Shown here: positions 1 through 11,572 of the stretch, one piece after another
How positions within the stretch are numbered: the first letter of the stretch is position 1
Layout of the letters: every line of letters starts with the position of its first letter
Assembly (NCBI GenBank): GCA_963978895.1
Contig: OZ022238.1
Location: 40,988,134 to 41,052,133 of the forward strand
From: Erpobdella octoculata
Lineage: Eukaryota > Annelida > Clitellata > Hirudinida > Erpobdellidae
Length of the DNA: 64,000 nucleotides
Reading direction: 5' to 3'
Position numbers and translations under genes: made by a program
Notes under the pieces: model-generated
The model's database searches: none
What the model was told of the DNA's origin: nothing
What the model saw: the letters and a program-made list of their open reading frames with translations, nothing else

Positions 1-800
1 TACCAAATTTTTAAAAAATGTTGAAACACTTATATCATTATTTTTTGAGTAAATACTAAATACTAATTTTGACATCTGTAGCATTCACAGTTTTTGAGTA
101 GCAGTTACTTTAAAAACCAAAGAAACCTTTTTCCACCCCACATTTGAGATCATGAAAACCAAAATTTCATATATCCTTATTTTTAGAGTAGAAACCAAAT
201 ACTAATTTTTACTTTTGTAGCATTTACAGTTTTTGAGTAGCAGTTACTTTAAACACCAAGTAACGCAATTTTCCACCCCACATTTGAGGTCCTGAAAACC
301 AAATTTTCAAATAATAGTGAAACACGTATATCATTATTTTTAGAGTAGAAACTAAATACTAATTTTTACTTTTGTAGCATTAACAGTTTTTGATTAGAAG
401 CTACTTTAAAAACCAAATAACCCAATTTTCCAACCCACATTTGAGGTCCGGGAAACCGAATTTTCAAAAAATGGTGAAACACGTATCTTTTAATTTTTCA
501 AAAAGAATCTATATACCAAATTTCAAAATTTCCTCATTTTTGGTTTTTGAGATACACATTGTTTTAGAAAAAAGTTTGTTTTCCAGTTTTTCCCCCTCAG
601 GAGCAAAATTTTCAAAAATCCTTTCTTAGCGAATGTTTACGCTATAAAAGTAATATAAGTTCCAAATTTCACGTTCCTAGGATAAGGCGTTTGAGCTCGG
701 CGTTGATTATCAGTCAGTCATCTGTCAGTCAGTCAGTCAGTCAGTCAGTCAGTCAGTCAGTCAGTCAGTCAGTCAGGACATGTTCTTTTATATATATAGA
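1..800 (-). mobile_element. Helitron, 5' part, cut by window edge
   Basis: This is the 5' portion of a non-autonomous Helitron in minus orientation. Its right end is the reverse complement of TCTATATATATAAAAG, so the element starts with the canonical TC and abuts ttatttattt of the tandem monomer with no target duplication. Inside are a (GACT)n tract and about three copies of a degenerate ~157-bp repeat centred on the phrase ccccacatttgagg. The 3' CTAG end lies beyond the left edge. The sequence closely matches 56419-57250 and sits at the same monomer position, so the two probably descend from one insertion. No Rep/helicase coding sequence is visible. Confidence 0.85.
725..776. repeat. (CAGT)n microsatellite inside Helitron
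   Basis: About 13 uninterrupted CAGT units lie close to the 5' end of the Helitron. The same tract occurs with other lengths in the sister copies: longer at 57142-57227, shorter at 60091-60127 and almost absent near 28700. Open frames across it are repeat translations, not genes. Confidence 0.95.
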
Positions 801-1051
801 TTATTTATTTATTTATTGTGTTGTATATGAGTTTGTTGTTAACTTGCATTGTTCATCTATTATTTTCCTGCTTCTTCTCTCTTTTTCTCCCGCGCGCTCT
901 TTCGCGCCCGGTTGTCTTCCGTTCCCGCTTAGTTTTCATCACTTGTGTACGTTCGACTTCTTTATTTTCACTTTGAATTGACAATTGTCTAAGTTCAGAA
1001 ATCGCAAGTGTTCACAAAAAAAGTTCTAATAGCATTAGCTATTTCTATTTC

Positions 1052-1947
1052 TTATTTTTGTACATTTAACGCTTTTAGAAAATTGAAAAACGTATTCGGT
1101 GTTTCAGAACAGACACCTTTCACCAATGCTTTTTGACGCATTTCTTTGTCACCTGTCAGCAGGACAAGATACATTGTATCGGTCTTATTGTTTTTGAGAA
1201 CTTCGCAGCATTTCACGATCACGTCATCATTACAACTTGAACCCCGACCGGATTGTCGTCATCATTAGTTTGTTCGGAAAACGATGAAAATAAACCTTTA
1301 GCAGTACAAAATGAAATAAGAGGATATTTCGATACAGGTTCACTTTTCAAAAAAGCACAAGCACGAGCTGCTTTTAGTTACAAGTTTTCACATTTTTCAG
1401 ACGTTTCTCCAGGTTTAAGTTTTCGGCCATTGCAAGCTAAATTAGTTAGTTCATGAGTCACCATAGTTGGTACCACAAATTTGAATATTCCCTTTTTCAT
1501 TATTTCGACAAACTCTGCCAAATAATCTAGCAGAGCATTTGTGTCGAGAACAACCGTTAAAGCTTATTTCTGTTGTGTATTTTGAATTAAGTTGTATGCG
1601 TAAACTGTTTTTAAGTTCACTGGTATAGGCGAGTCTAATGTTTTTCTGACGTTTATTGGGTTTTGAGAAGTTCGGTTGCAAATCTGTACTGCCTCAACAT
1701 TTTTGCTTTCATTTTCTGCGTTCTTTTTAATGATGTGTTTTTTTCCATGTCTGTCATAGTAACATTTTACACCTGTCTGGTCAATAACATACTCTGACTT
1801 TTTGCAAGCAGATTTTAAATTATTTTCTTCGAAACAATGAGTTTCAGCTAAATTGAGCTCTGTTTTACGTTGAAAAAAGCCAGTGTTAAAATATTCAGCA
1901 GGTTTGTGGATAAGTACGGGTTGAACGTACACGATACAAGATGCCAT
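1052..1947 (-). pseudogene. PIN-domain gene copy, multiply broken
   Basis: The start codon is intact (minus-strand ATG at 1945-1947). The frame stops at codon 128 through a Y-to-stop change just before the PIN core. A further 1-bp deletion lies near 1255, in the NDDDKSG region. It shares with the copies at 57502 and 58942 the stop at codon 190 and a changed C-terminus that would end in ALNVQK. It lies immediately downstream of a Helitron, as does the copy at 57502. Confidence 0.9.
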
Positions 1948-2747
1948 GACAAGCTAAAAAGTGTTAACAGAAAACAGTGTATAGAAAGATACAGAGCACT
2001 TTCTTAGTCCAAATCGCTGAGAAGTGTATACGCCTCTGAGTCAAAATATCAAATGACAAAAACGAAAAAGTTACTCCTATTTATACCCATACGACAATGG
2101 CTTAGCGAGAAGATGATTGGCTATACGGCATTAGGTCTTATTTGATTGGATCTAGCAACTCAGTCCTTGCTACGATTGGTTGTTAAATTCTTTTATAAAA
2201 ACACTTTTATTTGTATGGTTGTTTAAATATATAATTACAATTATTTATTTATTTATTGTGTTGTATATGAGTTTGTTGTTAACTTGCATTGTTCATCTAT
2301 TATTTTCCTGCTTCTTCTCTCTTTTTCTCCCGCGCGCTCTTTCGCGCCCGGTTGTCTTCCGTTCCCGCTTAGTTTTCATCACTTGTGTACGTTCGACTTC
2401 TTTATTTTCACTTTGAATTGACAATTGTCTAAGTTCAGAAATCGCAAGTGTTCACAAAAAAAGTTCTAATAGCATTAGCTATTTCTATTTCTTGTTTTTA
2501 TACATTTAACGCTTTTAGAGAATTGAAAAACGTATTCGGTGTTTCAGAACAGACACCTTTCACCCAGTGGCGTAGCTAGGGGGGGTGCAGGGGGAGCGGC
2601 TGCTCCCCCTGAGACCATTTTCCAAAAAGTGGGGCCTTTTTGGCCTTCTCAAGAATTAAAATGAATATTTTATTAAATTTAGGGCTGTCAAAAATCTGTT
2701 AAAATCCCAACCGGGTATGTTGAAAAGAAGAACAATGCAAATGTATA

Positions 2748-3464
2748 GAATCTTTTGCGCTGACTCTAAAAAGACTTTGCGATACTAGATGGGCATCCAG
2801 GAAGTCAGCACTAGATGCAGTCTTGCAGAATTTACCAGCACTAATAGTTGCCCTGCAAAGAATCGTGGATGGTGAGATAAAAAACTGCACTGCTAAACAG
2901 TTGGCTGAGGCAAAGGGTATTCTTGTAACAATTGATGCGTATAAATTCTTAGTTCTTCTAATATTCTGGAAAAAAGTGTTAGAGAAGGCTTTCAGTTTAT
3001 CCACATATTTACAGAAAAGCAGTATTGATTTGGTAACAGCTTCTCATCTGATTCAACTATTTGAAAACGATATGAAAAACATGAGAGATGAATTTGAATC
3101 TGAATTTGAACGTCTTGAGAATGAAGCAGCTGAACTTGCTGAAAAATGTGATATTACAACGGAGTATAAGCAACAAAGAATTCGGAAAAGAAAGAGAGTC
3201 CACGAGGAAATTTCAGAGGATGATGTAATATCTGATGCCCGAAAAAATTCATAGTTGAAACCTACATAGTATCACTCGATTGCATTATAAATAGCACAAC
3301 TAAAAGATTTGAACATTTTCAAAATGTTGCTTCCAAATTTAGTTGTTTAGATCCGAAGCATTTTAGCAATGACGATAATGTGACAAGATTAGAATCTTTA
3401 GCAGACATGTACTCAGATGTCATCGAAAGTCGAGATGAAATTGTGCAAGAGTTTTTTTCATTTA
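2748..3464 (+). pseudogene. hAT transposase, middle part (decayed)
   Basis: Reading from 2748 gives a run containing TLKRLCDTRWASRKSALDAV, with the DTRW motif common in hAT transposases. It continues through a coiled helical segment to about 3254. A 1-bp change in an A-run near 3243 breaks the frame. The other frame then stays open from 3245 to 3464 and ends in VQEFFSF, where the LINE enters. The zinc-finger N-terminus and the first catalytic aspartate region are absent. Continuation is at 6717-7079. Confidence 0.8.
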
Positions 3465-3490
3465 ATCAATCAATCAATCAATCAATCAAT
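3465..3490. repeat. (ATTG)n tail of the LINE
   Basis: Six or more aatc units on the plus strand (ATTG on the LINE sense strand) form the 3' terminal microsatellite. This marks the LINE's 3' end and its junction with the hAT sequence. Confidence 0.9.
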
Positions 3491-3518
3491 TATTTCTATA
3501 GCGCTATTTCCGCAGTGT

Positions 3519-6500
3519 TCAATAGCGCTTGGTCATGAACTTGGTAAACAGATATGTTTTAAGTCCACGACGGAAAACTGTGAGAGAAGTAGAGTTAGTA
3601 AGAGAAGAAGGAAGAGAGTTCCAGAGATAGGGGCCAGAGTAGGAGAAAGAGCGTTTAGCAAAAGAATGCTTAATAGTGAAGATGCGAGAGTGATTGCGAG
3701 AAGAAGAACGAAGACCAGACTTAGGAGGGATATGTATTAAATTAGTTAAGTAGAGAGGAGAAAGGCAATTTTTTATTTTGTACATTATTAAACATATTTT
3801 AAAAATCACCCTATATCTGAGAAGAAGCCAATGGAGAAGAACAAGAGATGGAGAGATGTGAGAGGAGTAGGAGGTGCGAGAAACTAAGTGAGCAGCCGAG
3901 TTGAAGGCTTTAGAGAGAGGATAGAGGGTAGTGTCAGGAAGACCATAGTATAGAGAATTGCAGTAGTCAATTCGAGACAGGACAAGAGAAGAGACTAGAA
4001 GTTGCAGCGAAGGATCATCCAGAAGTGGACGAAGTTGCTTAATACGGCGAAGATGAAAGTAGCAGGATTTAGTAACAGAAGTAATTTGGGGGGTTAGCGA
4101 CAAGTTAGAGTCAAAGAGAAAACCTAAGCTACGAATCAAGGGAGAAGGAGAAATGGAAAGAGAAGATGGTGGTGGCAAAACCAAAGGAAGAGGATTTAGG
4201 GATTTAGAGGACTTGTTGAAATAGATTAGTTCAAACTTGTCAGGATTAAGTTTAAGACACATAGAAGAACTCCAGGATATAATAGATTGAAGGCAGGCAG
4301 CTATTTTGTTAAGAACAGACTCAAGAGAAGAGTTAGAGAAAGTAGAATAGACATAGGAGTCATCGGCATACATTTGGCTATTGAGAGAGTGAGAAGATAT
4401 AATATGAGGAAGTTCAGAAGTATAGAGAATAAACAGTAAAGGACCAAGAATAGACCCTTGAGGGACACCGTAGGTCAAAGTTACAGGAGTAGATTTAGAA
4501 GATTCAATAGAAACATAGGAATATCTACCAGATAGATAAGATTTAATCCACCGGAGAGCATCGCTAGTTATATTAAAAGATTTATCAAGTACATCCAACA
4601 ACAGTGAGTGATCAACTGTATCAAATGCAGATGAATAATCAAGACAAAGAAGAAGAGTAGAGAGGCCAGAGTCAGAAGAAACAATAAGGTCATTATGAAG
4701 CTTAAGTAGAGCAGTTTCAGTGGAGTGGCCAGGTCTGAAGCCAGATTGAGAAGAGGGAAGAAGTGAGAAAGCAGTTAGATAAGCACTTATTTGCTCATAC
4801 ACAACTCTTTCCATAATTTTAGAGATAAAGGATAGGTTAGAGACAGGCCTATAGCTAGATAGAGAAGAAGGATCAAGAGAGGCATTTTTAATAGTAGGGA
4901 TAATAAAAGAGGACTTAAGAACAGAGGGAAACACAGATGTAGATAAAGAGAGATTAATTAAATCAAGTAAAATTGGATAAAGAACAGAAGAAAGCTCTTT
5001 AAAGATAGTAGTAGGAATGAGATCCAAAGAGCAAGTAGAAGAAGACATAGAGTTAATAAGTTTAGTAAGATAGTCAAGTGTAATAGGAGAGAAAAAAGTA
5101 AAAGTTTCAGTAGAGAATTTAGAAAAAATAGGGGTTTTACTATTGTTAGAAGATCTGATGCTTTCAATTTTCGTGGTAAGAAAATTATGATAGTCATCAG
5201 GAGAAAAAGAAGGAGGAGGAGATTTTTTATTAAGGAGTTTAGAAAGAGAAGACCACCTATTCCTCGAGCTAGAAGCAAGAACAATAGATTTTCTCAAAAA
5301 GGAAGAATGCTTAGTAAAGATGAGGTTATGGTATTGTTTGAGATGGTATTGCCACTCATACCAAGAACCCTTAGACAATTTAGAACGATAAGCTCGCTCG
5401 GCTTTACGTGCAGATTGCTTCAAGAGAAGACAATCACGATCAAACCAAGGAGCTTTTTTCGAAAAGAGTCGAAACTTAAACGTCTCAAAAGGAACCAAAG
5501 TATCCAGTATGGATGAAATCGTCAGATTGAGATTGTCCATAAAGGAATCAACGTCAGTGAAAGAAGAAGAAGAAAACCCAGAGGTGAGAAATAAATTTGA
5601 AAATTGAATATTATCAAATCTAGACCAACACCTTTTAGTGACTGAAGTAAGATTAATTAAAGGTTGAGATAGAGGTAAGGTGAAAGAAATAAAGTAGTGA
5701 TCAGTAAAGTGAAGATTAACAGGTGAAAGATTGCTTATATTAGAGAAAAGAGGAGAAATAATAAGATCTAATGTGTTACCCCGATTATGAGTCGGAAAGT
5801 CACAATGCTGAAAGAAGTTAAAAGTAGATAAGATTTCAAGAAATTGAGAAACAAAAGAGTCCTTCGTTTTATTAATAGGAATATTAAAATCCCCAATGAT
5901 AAAAGAAGGAGTAGATAGAGAGAAGAGAGATTCAGAAAGGTTGTAGAAATCCTCCAGAAATTGTGGTTTAGAGCATTTAGGAGGCCTATAGATACCTATT
6001 AAATTGAACTTAAAAGAATTAATTTTAACAGATGTAAAGAGGCATTCAAAAGATGAGAATTTAGTAGAAGAATTGAGAGAGACAGAATAGGAAGACTTGA
6101 AGAGAAGGCATATGCCACCATAGGAAGAATGTTGAGCAGAAAAAGGATTAGTAGGAGGCCTAGCCTGCTCAACAAAAGAGAAGCCAGTAGGAACAGAAGC
6201 AAGGAGAGAAGGAGAAGAAGCAGATTCATGCCAGGTCTCAGTCAGGAGAAAGAGATCAAGATAGTTAGACAGGGCTAGCTCAGAGATAAAGAGTGATTTA
6301 TTATTTAGAGAACGAATATTAAGGGTGGCTATATTAAGGCTAGAACTAGGATTATTATTATTATTATTATTATTATGACTATTATTAGTTTTAAGATTGT
6401 TTATTTTAAGAAGAGGATTTGATATAGAGAGATCAGAGAAAGAAGAGTTGCACTTAGCAATACGTTTAAATTTCCTAATATAATTTAGGTTAAGAATATC

Positions 6501-6584
6501 AAGATAATAAATCTTACGGCGAACAGTGCGAGTGGGCAGAGTAGAAGATTGAGAGAGGCTTAATAAGAAATCCCTAGAGTACAT
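3519..6584 (-). CDS. LINE polyprotein: endonuclease + reverse transcriptase
   Basis: A 1021-residue ORF with no internal stop. Residues ~85-300 are an APE-type endonuclease domain: NIRSLNNK near 88, TETWH at 115-119, IYRPP at 198-202, GDFN at 231-234 and TDH at 294-296. Residues ~555-820 are the reverse transcriptase: YRPVSNLSF at 578, SGFRPGHSTETA at 614, LDYSSAFDTVDH at 648-659, GVPQGSILGP at 706-715 and the catalytic YADD at 739-742. The C-terminal block with LLHWLLLRYR and LWNSLP is typical of the CR1/L2 group. A poly-asparagine run at 70-78 is encoded by an ATT repeat at 6353-6376. The protein nicks target DNA and copies its own RNA there. No ORF1 is seen; either the clade lacks it here or the copy is 5'-truncated. 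The clean frame suggests recent insertion. Confidence 0.95.
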   Translation of the reverse strand: MYSRDFLLSLSQSSTLPTRTVRRKIYYLDILNLNYIRKFKRIAKCNSSFSDLSISNPLLKINNLKTNNSHNNNNNNNNPSSSLNIATLNIRSLNNKSLFISELALSNYLDLFLLTETWHESASSPSLLASVPTGFSFVEQARPPTNPFSAQHSSYGGICLLFKSSYSVSLNSSTKFSSFECLFTSVKINSFKFNLIGIYRPPKCSKPQFLEDFYNLSESLFSLSTPSFIIGDFNIPINKTKDSFVSQFLEILSTFNFFQHCDFPTHNRGNTLDLIISPLFSNISNLSPVNLHFTDHYFISFTLPLSQPLINLTSVTKRCWSRFDNIQFSNLFLTSGFSSSSFTDVDSFMDNLNLTISSILDTLVPFETFKFRLFSKKAPWFDRDCLLLKQSARKAERAYRSKLSKGSWYEWQYHLKQYHNLIFTKHSSFLRKSIVLASSSRNRWSSLSKLLNKKSPPPSFSPDDYHNFLTTKIESIRSSNNSKTPIFSKFSTETFTFFSPITLDYLTKLINSMSSSTCSLDLIPTTIFKELSSVLYPILLDLINLSLSTSVFPSVLKSSFIIPTIKNASLDPSSLSSYRPVSNLSFISKIMERVVYEQISAYLTAFSLLPSSQSGFRPGHSTETALLKLHNDLIVSSDSGLSTLLLCLDYSSAFDTVDHSLLLDVLDKSFNITSDALRWIKSYLSGRYSYVSIESSKSTPVTLTYGVPQGSILGPLLFILYTSELPHIISSHSLNSQMYADDSYVYSTFSNSSLESVLNKIAACLQSIISWSSSMCLKLNPDKFELIYFNKSSKSLNPLPLVLPPPSSLSISPSPLIRSLGFLFDSNLSLTPQITSVTKSCYFHLRRIKQLRPLLDDPSLQLLVSSLVLSRIDYCNSLYYGLPDTTLYPLSKAFNSAAHLVSRTSYSSHISPSLVLLHWLLLRYRVIFKICLIMYKIKNCLSPLYLTNLIHIPPKSGLRSSSRNHSRIFTIKHSFAKRSFSYSGPYLWNSLPSSLTNSTSLTVFRRGLKTYLFTKFMTKRY

Positions 6585-6716
6585 TATTAGAGAAAGAAAA
6601 GTTTAGAAAAGGGAATACAGAAGAAAAGAAGAAAAACTCACAGTTTCCACGTGAAACAATAAAACAATTCAAATTTAACTTCGCTCACGAGCCGAAACGC
6701 CATGACACCACGGCGC

Positions 6717-7079
6717 TAAAGACATGTACAAGGAAATATTAGGTATAATCAAGAAGGAAAAAAATTCTAGTGTCGGAGAAATGACCATCAACAATGTGCT
6801 CAAATTCATGATCGCCAATGACATGTGCTCCATTTTCCTGGCCTTTTTACAATGTACCGTATTTTTCTGACCTTGCCAATTAACAGCGATGGTGCGGAAC
6901 GTTCCTTCAGCCGACTGAAACTCATAAAATCGTACGTGCGTTCTACAATTGGTGAAGACAGGTTGTCAGGTTTAGCCTTGATTACGATCGAAAGACAGTT
7001 TGCTAGTGAAATGGATTATAACGAAGTAATCGATAACTTTGCAAGAATGAAGCCCAGACGAAAAAAACTGTTGTAATTA
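6717..7079 (+). pseudogene. hAT transposase, C-terminal dimerisation part
   Basis: The frame interrupted by the LINE resumes at 6717 as KDMYKEILGIIKKE and runs to a stop near 6850. One frameshift around 6825-6845 leads into a readable stretch ending at 7076. It contains FLTLPINSDGAERSFSRLKL and RLSGLALITIE, the classic C-terminal hAT dimerisation motif. Together with 2748-3464 this gives only the second half of a transposase, so it cannot encode a working enzyme. Confidence 0.85.
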
Positions 7080-8690
7080 GCTTACACTGAGTAAGTAAAT
7101 AAACTGTATAATATACTATAATTGTTACTAAACAATACATAATATTGTTTTTCTACCTTTTGGGTGTTCCAGTATTTATCTTTGAAATACAAAAATAAAT
7201 ACGTATGTAATAAATGCAATGTTTTTAATTGAAATTCTTTATTTTGGTAAGTGGGCCTTTTATATGTGCTCACCGCTCCCCCTGGTGCTAAAACCTGGCT
7301 ACGCCACTGCTTTCACCAATGCTTTTTGACGTATTTCTTTGTCACCTGTCAGCAGGACAAGATACATTGTATCGGTCTTATTGTTTTTGAGAACTTCGCA
7401 GCATTTCACGATCACGTCATCATTATAACTTGAACCCCGACCGGATTTGTCGTCATCATTAGTTTGTTCGGAAAACGATGAAAATATACCTTTAGCAGTA
7501 CAAAATGAAATAAGAGGATATTTCGATACAGGTTCACTTTTCAAAAAGCACAAGCACGAGCTACTTTTAGTTTCAAGTTTTCAATTTTTTCAGACGTTTC
7601 TCCAGGTTTAAGTTTTCGGCCATTGCAAGCTAAATTAGTTAGTTCATGAGTCACCATAGTTGGTACCACAAATTTGAATATTCCCTTTTTCATTATTTCG
7701 ATAAACTCTGCCAAATAATCTAGCAGAGCATTTGTGTCGAGAACAACCGTTAAAGCGTATTTTTGTTGTGTATTTTGAATCAAGTTGTATGCGTAAACTG
7801 TTTTTAAGTTCACTGGTATAGGCGAGTCTAATGTTTTTCTGACGTTTATTGGGTTTTGAGAAGTTCGGTTGCAAATCTGTACTGCCTCAACATTTTTGCT
7901 TTCATTTTCTGCGTTCTTTTTATTGATGTGTTTTTTTCCATGTCTGTCATAGTAACATTTTACACCTGTCTGGTCAATAACATACTCTGACTTTTTGCAA
8001 GCAGATTTTAAATGATTTTCTTCGAAACAATGAGTTTCGGCTAAATTGAGCTCTGTTTTACGTTGAAAAAAGCCAGTGTAAAAATATTCAGCAGGTCTGT
8101 GGATAAGTGCGGGTTGAACGTACACGATACAAGATGCCATGACAAGCTAAAAAGTGTTAACAGAAAACAGTGTATAGAAAGATACAGAGCACTTTCTTAG
8201 TCCAAATCGCTGAGGAGTGTATACGCCTCTGAGTCAAAATATCAAATGACAACAACGAAAAAGTTACTCCTATTTATACCCTTACGACAATGGCTTCGCG
8301 AGAAGATGATTGGCTATACGGCATTAGGTCCTATTTGATTGGATCTAGCAACTCAGTCCTTGCTACGATTGGTTGTTAAATTCTTTTATATAAACACTTT
8401 TATTTGTATGGTTGTTTAAATATATAATTACAATTATTTATTTATTTATTGTGTTGTATATGAGTTTGTTGTTAACTTGCATTGTTCATCTATTATTTTC
8501 CTGCTTCTTCTCTCTTTTTCTCCCGCGCGCTCTTTCGCGCCCGGTTGTCTTCCGTTCCCGCTTAGATTTCATCACTTGTGTACGTTCGACTTATTTATTT
8601 TCACTTTGAATTGACAATTGTCTAAGTTCAGAAATTACAGGTGTTCACAAAAAAAGTTCTAATAGCATTAACTATTTCTATTTCTTATTT

Positions 8691-9581
8691 TTATACATTT
8701 AACGCTTTTAGAGAATTGAAAAACGTATTCGGTGTTTCAGAACAGACACCTTTCACCAATGCTTTTTCACGCATTTCTTTGTCACCTGTCAACAGGACAA
8801 GATACATTGTATCGGTCTTATTGTTTTTGAGAACTTCGCAGCATTTTACGATCACGTCATCATTACAACTTGAACCCCGACCGGATTTGTCGTCATCATT
8901 AGTTTGTTCGGAAAACGATGAAAATATACCTTCAGCAGTACAAAATGAAATAAGAGGATATTTCGATACAGGTTCACTTTTCAAAAAAGCACAAGCACGA
9001 GCTGCTTTTAGTTTCAAGTTTTCAATTTTTTCAGACGTTTCTCCAGGTTTAAGTTTTCAGCCATTGCAATCTAAATTAGTTAGTTCATGAGTCACTATAG
9101 TTGGTACCACAAATTTGAATATTCCTTTTTTCATTATTTCGACAAACTCTGCCAAATAATCTAGCAGAGCATTTGTGTCGAGAACAACCGTTAAAGCGTA
9201 TTTCTGTTGTGTATTTTGAATCAAGTTGTATGCGTAAACTGTTTTTAAGTTCACTGGTATAGGCGAGTCTAATGTTTTTCTGACGTTTATTGGGTTTTGA
9301 GAAGTTCGTTTGCAAATCTGTACTGCCTCAACATTTTTGCTTTCATTTTCTGCGTTCTTTTTATTGATGTGTTTTTTTCCATGTCTGTCATAGTAACATT
9401 TTACACCTGTCTGGTCAATAATATACTCTGACTTTTTGCAAGCAGATTTTAAATGATTTTCTTCGAAACAATGAGTTTCGGCTAAATTGAGCTCTGTTTT
9501 ACGTTGAAAAAAGCCAGTGTAAAAATATTCAGCAGGTCTGTGGATAAGTACGGGTTGAACGTACACGATACAAGATGCCAT
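8691..9581 (-). pseudogene. PIN-domain gene copy, one nonsense codon
   Basis: The 891-bp frame is full length and its only visible disabling lesion is codon 175, CGA to TGA, a CpG-type transition between E166 and the NDD motif. The remaining product would be 174 residues with only half a PIN fold. The same stop recurs at 44841-45731 and 46282-47172. A171D is an extra change. The spacer to its left lacks any transposon and keeps the promoter of the neighbouring copy. Confidence 0.9.
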
Positions 9582-10131
9582 GACAAGCTAAAAAGTGTTA
9601 ACAGAAAACAGTGTATAGAAAGATACAGAGCACTTTCTTAGTCCAAATCGCTGAGGAGTGTATACGCCTCTGAGTCAAAATATCAAATGACAAAAACGAA
9701 AAAGTTACTCCTATTTATACCCATACGACAATGGCTTCGCGAGAAGATGATTGGCTATACGGCATTAGGTCCTATTTGATTGGATCTAGCAACTCAGTCC
9801 TTGCTACGATTGGTTGTTAAATTCTTTTATATAAACACTTTTATTTGTATGGTTGTTTAAATATATAATTACAATTATTTATTTATTTATTGTGTTGTAT
9901 ATGAGTTTGTTGTTAACTTGCATTGTTCATCTATTATTTTCCTGCTTCTTCTCTTTTTTTCTCCCGCGCGCTCTTTCGCGCCCGGTTGTCTTCCTTTCCC
10001 GCTTAGTTTTCATCACTTGTGTACGTTCGACTTCTTTATTTTCACTTTGAATTGACAATTGTCTAAGTTCAGAAATCGCAGGTGTTCACAAAAAAAGTTC
10101 TAATAGCATAAGCTATTTCTATTTCTTATTT

Positions 10132-11022
10132 TTATACATTTAACGCTTTTAGAGAATTGAAAAACGTATTCGGTGTTTCAGAACAGACACCTTTCACCAA
10201 TGCTTTTTGACGCATTTCTTTGTCACCTGTCAGCAGGACAAGATACATTGTATCGGTCTTATTGTTTTTGAGAACTTCGCAGCATTTCACGATCACGTCA
10301 TCATTATAACTTGAACCCCGACCGGATTTGTCGTCATCATTAGTTTGTTCGGAAAACGATGAAAATATACCTTTAGCAGTACAAAATGAAATAAGAGGAT
10401 ATTTCGATACAGGTTCACTTTTCAAAAAAGCACAAGCACGAGCTGCTTTTATTTTCAAGTTTTCAATTTTTTCAGACGTTTTTCCAGGTTTAAGTTTTCG
10501 GCCATTGCAAGCTAAATTAGTTAGTTCATGAGTCACCATAGTTGGTACCACATATTTAAATGTTCCCTTTTTCATTATTTCGACAAACTCTGCCAAATAA
10601 TCTAGCAGAGCATTTGTGTCGAGAACAACCGTTAAAGCGTATTTCTGTTGTGTATTTTGAATCAAGTTGTATGCGTAAACTGTTTTTAATTTCACTGGTA
10701 TAGGCGAGTCTAATGTTTTTCTGACGTTTATTGGGTTTTGAGAAGTTCGGTTGCAAATCTAGACTGCCTCAACATTTTTGCTTTCATTTTCTGCGTTCTT
10801 TTTAATGATGTCTTTTTTTCCATGTCTGTCATAGTAACATTTTACACCTGTCTGGTCAATAACATACTCTGACTTTTTGCAAGCAGATTTTAAATGATTT
10901 TCTTCGAAACAATGAGTTTCAGCTAAATTGAGCTCTGTTTTACGTTGAAAAAAGCCAGTGTAAAAATATTCAGCAGGTCTGTGGATAAGTACGGGTTGAA
11001 CGTACACGATACAAGATGCCAT
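10132..11022 (-). pseudogene. PIN-domain gene copy, stop at codon 88
   Basis: Full-length 891-bp frame with a stop at codon 88 (Q to stop), caused by two neighbouring base changes at about 10757-10761. The PIN half downstream is otherwise open and keeps D135, E166, NDD and TGD. The start and TATA/CCAAT region are normal. Confidence 0.9.
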
Positions 11023-11572
11023 GACAAGCTAAAAAGTGTTAACAGAAAACAGTGTATAGAAAGATACAGAGCACTTTCTTAGTCCAAATCGCTGAGGAAT
11101 GTATACGCCTCTGAGTCAAAATATCAAATGACAAAAACGAAAAAGTTACTCCTATTTATACCCATACGACAATGGCTTCGCGAGAAGATGATTGGCTATA
11201 CGGCATTAGGTCCTATTTGATTGGATCTAGCAACTCAGTCCTTGCTACGATTGGTTGTTAAATTCTTTTATATAAACACTTTTATTTGTATGGTTGTTTA
11301 AATATATAATTACAATTATTTATTTATTTATTGTGTTGTATATGAGTTTGTTGTTAACTTGCATTGTTCATCTATTATTTTCCTGCTTCTTCTCTTTTTT
11401 TCTCCCGCGCGCTCTTTCGCGCCCGGTTGTCTTCCTTTCCCGCTTAGTTTTCATCACTTGTGTACGTTCGACTTCTTTATTTTCACTTTGAATTGACAAT
11501 TGTCTAAGTTCAGAAATCGCAGGTGTTCACAAAAAAAGTTCTAATAGCATAAGCTATTTCTATTTCTTATTT

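Larger units (their letters stand above)
3465..6716 (-). mobile_element. L2/CR1-type LINE nested in the hAT
   Basis: This non-LTR retrotransposon of about 3.25 kb is in minus orientation. Its 5' region (6585-6716) is ~130 bp of untranslated sequence, its body is one long ORF, and its 3' end is only ~55 bp after the stop. The 3' end carries aatagcgctatagaaataa followed by (ATTG)n, resembling the conserved 3' tail of L2-clade elements. It entered the hAT transposase at a TTTAAA-like site: the flanking codons ...FFSF and KDMYKEI... rejoin in frame when it is removed. Any target duplication is very short (at most a few bases, TAA). Confidence 0.9.
2565..7309 (+). mobile_element. hAT DNA transposon, with nested LINE
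   Basis: The termini CAGTGGCGTAGCTAGG (2565-2580) and CCTGGCTACGCCACTG (7294-7309) are inverted repeats with one mismatch. They are flanked by a perfect 8-bp target duplication ctttcacc (2557-2564 and 7310-7317), diagnostic of the hAT superfamily. The terminal sequence resembles the widespread animal hATs related to ZMYM-type transposases. Without the LINE at 3465-6716 the element is about 1.5 kb and keeps only parts of a transposase, so it is an internally deleted, non-autonomous copy. Bases 2581-2747 hold G/C-rich subterminal sequence and no recognisable coding; 7080-7293 is AT-rich non-coding end sequence. Confidence 0.95.
2498..8140 (-). pseudogene. PIN-domain gene copy split by a hAT element
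   Basis: The N-terminal 199 residues are open from the ATG at 8138-8140. A 1-bp loss in an A-run near 7548 then shifts the frame. The gene is cut around codon 276 by the hAT element at 2565-7309; the last ~20 codons and the stop lie at 2498-2564. The 8-bp target duplication ctttcacc belongs to this gene, so the host copy can be reconstructed unambiguously. It differs from typical copies by A11 for V and V194 for A. Confidence 0.9.

Noticed and set aside
725..776. Possible CRISPR-like or telomeric repeat
   Set aside because: Perfect 4-bp units without spacers inside a Helitron; a simple microsatellite.
691..981. Frame across the (CAGT)n tract and neighbouring spacer
   Set aside because: Translation of a microsatellite plus the spacer; no codon bias or homology.
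5187..5516. Arg/Lys-rich plus-strand frame, and Leu-rich minus frames at 4958-5284 and 5999-6229
   Set aside because: Shadows of the long LINE ORF in other frames; composition is an artefact of its Ser/Leu-rich codons.
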